A stretch of 64,000 nucleotides of DNA from Syntrophotaleaceae bacterium (lineage in GTDB: Bacteria > Desulfobacterota > Desulfuromonadia > Desulfuromonadales > Syntrophotaleaceae), in the NCBI GenBank assembly GCA_041390365.1, contig JAWKQB010000001.1:1426001-1490000 (forward strand). The letters run 5' to 3'. Made by a program: the position numbers and the translations under genes. The notes beneath the pieces are model-generated. The model had not been told where the DNA came from, did not search any database, and was given only the letters and a program-made list of their open reading frames with translations. This document shows, piece by piece, positions 60,098 through 64,000 of this stretch. Numbering within the stretch: the first letter of the stretch is position 1; each line of letters begins with the position of its first letter.

Positions 60098-60106
60098 TGC
60101 TATACT
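60098..60106 (+). promoter_or_regulatory. Extended -10 promoter for the DUF3015 lipoprotein gene
   Basis: TGCTATACT has the TG-N-TATA form, about 65 bp before the ATG. The -35 is poor. Confidence 0.45.
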
Positions 60107-60177
60107 GGAAAAGGTCTGAAGTGGTTGGCTGTTGATCCGTCGGATGATCGAACCCATTTTTCAAGGAGATGCGAGCC

Positions 60178-60612
60178 ATGAAAAAGAACGGTTCATTATT
60201 GCTGTTGGCGATTCTGATGGCAGGGCTGCTGCTCTTGCTCACATCCTGCGCCGTAACCACCGAGAGCACCGAAGGCACCACCGACACATTGGAAAACACC
60301 TCTGATGCCACTACCGATTTCACTTCCAGCACCAGCCCCGGTGACGATCATTCTTCCCAGGCGGAAAAAACCAGAGCCTTTGCCACGGTCAATCTCGACC
60401 GACTGCGGGAGGACATGGCCCGCGGGAGCGGCGAACATCTGGCTTCACTGGCCCACCTTATGGGCATAAGCGAAGAGCACCGCCAGGATTTCTTTGAACT
60501 GACCAAGGCCAGTTACCCTGAACTGTTCCGGGCCGAACCTGTCCGTGCGGAGGACCTGCTGGCCGGACTGAACAGCGAATTGAGCCATCATCCCGAGTGG
60601 ATGCGTAAATAA
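60178..60612 (+). CDS. DUF3015-like lipoprotein
   Basis: 144 residues with a lipoprotein signal peptide (LLLLAILMAGLLLLLTSC, lipobox LTSC, Cys about 24), a Ser/Thr/Asp-rich linker and a conserved block FATVNLDRLREDMARGSGEH then LASLAHLMGISEEHRQDFFE, typical of DUF3015. Function unknown. The start ATG 60178 has AAGGAG nine bases upstream; ATG 60169 is too close to it. The DUF4105 gene follows 11 bp later, a recurrent pair. Confidence 0.75.
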   Translation: MKKNGSLLLLAILMAGLLLLLTSCAVTTESTEGTTDTLENTSDATTDFTSSTSPGDDHSSQAEKTRAFATVNLDRLREDMARGSGEHLASLAHLMGISEEHRQDFFELTKASYPELFRAEPVRAEDLLAGLNSELSHHPEWMRK

Positions 60613-60623
60613 TTGCGATTCTT

Positions 60624-62606
60624 TTGATCCTGTCTGCGTTCATCCTTTCCTCAGGGACAAACTTTTTTCCTCCCCTGCCCGGGGCCTGGCGAACTGTTCG
60701 CTCGGCCCCGGCCTTGATTCTTCCAGCTTTTATCCTCCTGCTTTTCCTGCACCTTTTCAGCGTAAACCTGGCATGGGCCGCTCCTTCATCCCTTGCCGAT
60801 CCTCCCTCCCTCGCCTCTCTGGCGCAAAGCCGGGAATGGCATACCCTTCTCCATTATCATCCCCGCGGCCTGGGGCGAGGATTCGAAAGCCTGGTGGATG
60901 CGAAAAGCTTTTTCCTGGCTCCTGACGGCAAGACGGATCCCGAAGCCGAACTGGAAGCAACATTCAAAACAATCTTCGGCGGAAATGATCCCGAGGAGCA
61001 GAAGCGGGCCATCTGCACCTTTCCGGCCCGCTACCGGTGGCTGCAAAGGATTTTCAATCCGGAAGAGGCACCCTTAGAACCTCCCTGCGATCCCTATCGT
61101 CAATGGGTATGGGATCTGCAGCCCTTCCGCCTGACCCTGGTTTTTCCCGCCGCCTATCTGAACAATCCTGCGTCCATGTTCGGTCACACGCTGCTGCGCA
61201 TCGACGCCCGGGACCAGGACGATCAGACCCGGCTGCTCGCTCAGACCGTCAACTATGCCGCGGACAGCCGCGGACAGCACGGTTTTCTTTATGCCTTCAA
61301 CGGCCTTTTCGGCGGCTACCGTGGACGGTTTTCCATGGCTCCCTACTATGTCAAGGTCAAGGCCTACGGCGACATCGAAAACCGGGATATCTGGGAATAC
61401 AGCCTGAATCTCAGCGAGGAGGAAATCGAACAGCTTCTGGCCCATCTCTGGGAAATGCGTTCGGCCTGGTTCGATTACTACTTCCTGGACGAAAACTGTT
61501 CCTACCACCTGCTGTCCCTGCTGGAGACCGCCCGTCCCAAAGAGAGGCTCCTCGACCGTTTCGACTGGTGGGCGGTTCCTTCCGAAACCGTCCGGTCCCT
61601 CGCGGAAGCGGAACTGGTTGGGGAGGTGCGGTTTCGTCCCTCGCGAACCACTATTCTGCAGGAAAGGGCCTGGCGCATGGATGGAAACCTGCAGTCTCTG
61701 TCGAAAGACCTGACAACAGGCCGGCTCGGTTCCGATGCCGCTGAAATCCGCAGTCTTGATCCCGTGGATCAGGCCCAGGTGCTGGAACTGGCGATCGATT
61801 ATGCCGCCTACCTGCGTAACATCAAGGCCAGGGAGGCTCCCCTGGCGGCCGCGAATCTGCCGGGGCTTCTGCATGCCCGCAGCCGGCTCAAGGTGCCGAA
61901 CCAGACCCCGGAACTGCCCGCTCCGCATGTCTGGCCCGGTAAGGGGCACCAACCTGCAAGGGTCGATCTTGGCTACGGTTTTGAAGACGACCGCCATTTC
62001 ATCAGCCTGTCCGGCGGACCCGGCTATCATGATATCTTCGACCCTCAGGGCGGATTCACCAAGGGAGCCCAGGTAATCGCCCTGCAGGGGGAACTGCGCT
62101 ATTATCCCGAAAAAAACAGGATCGAACTGGAGCGCTTCGATATCCTCGATATTCTCAGCCTTTCGCCCTGGAACCGTTTTTTGCATCCGGTTTCGTGGAA
62201 ATTGGCCCTGGGGCTCCGACGGAAACATCGGGAGGCTTCCGACCGGCTGCTCCTGGGGGCGGTCGATACCGGCTTTGGAATTCACCGTGAATTGTCGCCT
62301 CGAACCTCGGCGCACCTGTTCGCCGAGGGCACTCTGGAGGTGAGCGACCGTCTCGAAAATTTCGCGGCGCCCGGAATCGGTCCCGGGATCGGGCTGATGC
62401 ACGATTTCAGCGATGAATGGCGGAGCGGTCTGTTCGGCCAGGCGCGGTACTTCCCCCTGGATGAATCCCGGATCGACCTCGAAATAACGGCCCGCAACCG
62501 GCTGGTATTCGACAATGGGAATATGGTGGGTCTGGACCTGTCCTGGAAACGGCAATTCGACCGCGGTTTTTTCGCTGGCACCCTCTATTTGCGCTGGTTC
62601 TTTTGA
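60624..62606 (+). CDS. DUF4105-domain protein, TTG start
   Basis: 660 residues. A long N-terminal region with a membrane/signal helix (ILPAFILLLFLHLFSVNLAWA, up to about residue 52) is followed by DUF4105 (about 125-300): FPARYRWLQRIFNP, NNPASMFGHTLLRIDARDQD, the Cys/His-type LDENCSYHLLSLLE. The last ~230 residues look like a beta-rich outer-membrane part (WPGKGHQPARVDLGYGFEDD) ending in Phe, so the protein may be an outer-membrane-associated hydrolase-like protein. TTG at 60624 is the only practical start and has no clear ribosome binding site. Confidence 0.8.
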   Translation: MILSAFILSSGTNFFPPLPGAWRTVRSAPALILPAFILLLFLHLFSVNLAWAAPSSLADPPSLASLAQSREWHTLLHYHPRGLGRGFESLVDAKSFFLAPDGKTDPEAELEATFKTIFGGNDPEEQKRAICTFPARYRWLQRIFNPEEAPLEPPCDPYRQWVWDLQPFRLTLVFPAAYLNNPASMFGHTLLRIDARDQDDQTRLLAQTVNYAADSRGQHGFLYAFNGLFGGYRGRFSMAPYYVKVKAYGDIENRDIWEYSLNLSEEEIEQLLAHLWEMRSAWFDYYFLDENCSYHLLSLLETARPKERLLDRFDWWAVPSETVRSLAEAELVGEVRFRPSRTTILQERAWRMDGNLQSLSKDLTTGRLGSDAAEIRSLDPVDQAQVLELAIDYAAYLRNIKAREAPLAAANLPGLLHARSRLKVPNQTPELPAPHVWPGKGHQPARVDLGYGFEDDRHFISLSGGPGYHDIFDPQGGFTKGAQVIALQGELRYYPEKNRIELERFDILDILSLSPWNRFLHPVSWKLALGLRRKHREASDRLLLGAVDTGFGIHRELSPRTSAHLFAEGTLEVSDRLENFAAPGIGPGIGLMHDFSDEWRSGLFGQARYFPLDESRIDLEITARNRLVFDNGNMVGLDLSWKRQFDRGFFAGTLYLRWFF

Positions 62607-62614
62607 GCTCCGGA

Positions 62615-63640
62615 TCAGGCCGTTTTCGCCACCCGAATTTCCCAGTCATCAGACCCAAGCTCCCTCATGGTCACCTGAACCGGAAGGAATTCGCAGATAA
62701 CCTTGGCATTTGTAGTCAGGTGCGGGGTGGGGGCCAGAGTGCGGAAGCTGCCGCTGCCGGCGAGGGCCAACGGCAGCAGCAGCTGATCGGCCAGATGGGG
62801 ACCGACCGGAACGGCGGCACGAAGAAACCGTTCCACCTCAAGCACGGCATTTTCGGCAACATTTTCCGCTCGAACGCCGCGTGCGCCAAAACCGCTGAAA
62901 ACCTCCGTGACATTGTTCCACGCAATTTCGAGCAGAAGAACATTACCGGGGCCGAAAGCAGGGTCCGTCTCCTCGACTATGCACCGTTCTTCATCCCACC
63001 CAAGGCGGGTTCGCACCACCTCCAGCTCCCGTTCGGCAATATGCCGGGGCAGTCCCGCCACGACCGCCCGGGCCGATCTCTCCAAGCCGGGGCCGCGATT
63101 CCGCAACTCCATCGGCACCAACTGGGAAACCGGTTCCACGGACAGGATGAATTTCCCCCCTCCGGCAGGGAAAAATCCGGGGCGGACCATTTCCGCCGTC
63201 AATTTGGGGCCCATCTTTTGGAGGAGAGGGAGAAAGGACCTGGCCAGAAAATCGAAGGGCGGGGCGTGAGGATTATGGGTCCCTCCATCCAGAACCAGTT
63301 GCGAGGGGCTGTCGGCTGTCAACAGGGCGGGCAGTACGGTCTGCAGCACGAGAGTGGAACTTCCGGCGGTGCCGACGGAAAAATGATAGCTGCCCGGTAC
63401 GACCCTTTCAGGATGAAATTCCAGTCGCAGCGAGCCGGATTTGACCCCCTCGACCCGAGCCCAACCGACCGCTGCAGCCGCTTCCACCGCCGTCAGATGC
63501 TGGCGCATGAGACCGGGCTTTTTGCGCCGGGCACGAATGTTTTCGATGCGGAAAGGCTGACCTGTCACCAGGGACAGGGCCAGGGAAGAACGCAGGATCT
63601 GTCCTCCCCCCTCCCCCAGAGAACCGTCGATAACGATCAT
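62615..63640 (-). CDS. rtcA: RNA 3'-terminal phosphate cyclase
   Basis: Converts RNA 3'-phosphate ends to 2',3'-cyclic phosphate via an adenylated His. It has 341 residues: IDGSLGEGGGQILRSSLAL at the start, the RtcA insert region, and near the C-terminus GPHLADQLLLPLALAG with the nucleophilic His (about residue 283). No rtcB or rtcR is in the window, so it is stand-alone here. Convergent with the DUF4105 gene (eight bases apart). Confidence 0.93.
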   Translation of the reverse strand: MIVIDGSLGEGGGQILRSSLALSLVTGQPFRIENIRARRKKPGLMRQHLTAVEAAAAVGWARVEGVKSGSLRLEFHPERVVPGSYHFSVGTAGSSTLVLQTVLPALLTADSPSQLVLDGGTHNPHAPPFDFLARSFLPLLQKMGPKLTAEMVRPGFFPAGGGKFILSVEPVSQLVPMELRNRGPGLERSARAVVAGLPRHIAERELEVVRTRLGWDEERCIVEETDPAFGPGNVLLLEIAWNNVTEVFSGFGARGVRAENVAENAVLEVERFLRAAVPVGPHLADQLLLPLALAGSGSFRTLAPTPHLTTNAKVICEFLPVQVTMRELGSDDWEIRVAKTA

Positions 63641-63654
63641 TTGTTTCTCCCGTC

Positions 63655-63666
63655 TATCGAAATCGG
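63655..63666. repeat. Two AATCGN-type hexamers
   Basis: TATCGA-AATCGG immediately upstream of rtcA. A short relic of the hexamer arrays listed above. Confidence 0.55.
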
Positions 63667-63886
63667 ATGTTCAGTATCTTTTGTTCGGAAATCCGTGTAT
63701 GCTTGCTGGGTACGCTCCTGGAACCAACATCGCCCTTCAGACCGTACGGAGATGACGTTACGGAGTGAAGAAAAGAGATCGGCCCTCGTGCCGGGTTTTT
63801 CAGGCACGTCACCATTCAAGCCTGCCCCGTAGATTCCAGCGATCTCCCTGGTTTTTTATTGGCTAGCCAAGCAAGGGAGGTCCACC

Positions 63887-64000
63887 ATGCAAAGCATCAC
63901 GCCTTCGACCGGTGACCCTATCAAAGCCCGCTGCACAAAATGTCGCAAGAACACTGACCATGTCGTGATCACTATGAGTGAAGAAGGCCCTGTCAATGTT
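63887..64000 (+). CDS. Small Cys (zinc-ribbon-like) protein, cut by the window end
   Basis: The first 38 codons are visible: MQSITPSTGDPIKARCTKCR then KNTDHVVITMSEEG. A CxxC knuckle lies at residues 16-19. GGGAGG is five to six bases before the ATG. The rest lies outside the window. Short proteins beginning this way occur in Geobacter-type bacteria, but no function is known. Confidence 0.6.
   Translation, partial: MQSITPSTGDPIKARCTKCRKNTDHVVITMSEEGPVNV

Overview
The window looks like a chromosomal segment of a Desulfuromonadales/Geobacter-type bacterium (Desulfobacterota). This is inferred from gene content and order, not from a database search. The clues are the order thrS-infC-rpmI-rplT-pheS-pheT; a SMUG1-type uracil-DNA glycosylase of the kind described from Geobacter; DUF4388, PilZ and CheX signalling proteins; a GTP-type PEP carboxykinase; a YgbA/ferredoxin pair; and GC-rich coding sequence with AT-rich, repeat-bearing spacers.

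Layout. 1-5.5 kb (minus strand) is a translation operon: tRNA-Val(GAC), thrS, infC (apparent AUA start), rpmI, rplT, pheS and the 5' two fifths of pheT, which runs off the left edge. 5.6-19.3 kb holds mostly minus-strand housekeeping genes: murJ, holA, lptE, leuS, infA, a response regulator, a DUF4388/receiver/GAF-like protein, der, era, an Elp3-like radical SAM protein and rnc. rpsT lies on the plus strand. 19.5-25.3 kb is a plus-strand operon, tmk-holB-ricT-metG, followed by a TatD-radical SAM fusion.

25.3-33.6 kb is more accessory. It holds a PilZ protein, a DUF3135 protein, a macro-domain protein with an unknown 171-residue partner, a divergent KfrA-like DNA-binding protein, an aldehyde dehydrogenase, YgbA and a ferredoxin-like protein each preceded by a CRP/FNR-type palindrome, a DUF2520 dehydrogenase-like protein, a REP-like hairpin, a small Cys protein and a low-GC GGDEF gene. 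34-49 kb carries a phospholipase D-type cardiolipin synthase, pckG, cheX, an HTH/zinc-ribbon regulator, sbcC-sbcD, an aldo/keto reductase, a SpoIIAA-like protein, an NDUFA9-type SDR with an MgtC/DUF4010 membrane protein, a PRPP synthetase, an SDR and polX. 50-57 kb has the SMUG gene between two related repeats, then ppa-thiolase-fadB (overlapping or adjacent), a repeat-rich spacer and a dihydrolipoyl dehydrogenase-like flavoprotein. 57-64 kb has a SatD-DUF3307 pair with twin palindromes, a second NmrA/epimerase-like protein, a two-repeat Cys protein, a DUF3015 lipoprotein with a DUF4105 protein, rtcA, and the start of a small Cys protein cut by the right edge.

No prophage, insertion sequence, CRISPR array or integron was seen. 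The most interesting signals are small-scale: a shared C-x2-C-x10-C-x-P motif in unlinked small proteins, paired palindromes at several promoters or junctions, a family of AATCGN hexamer arrays in spacers, and the KfrA/macro/unknown module.
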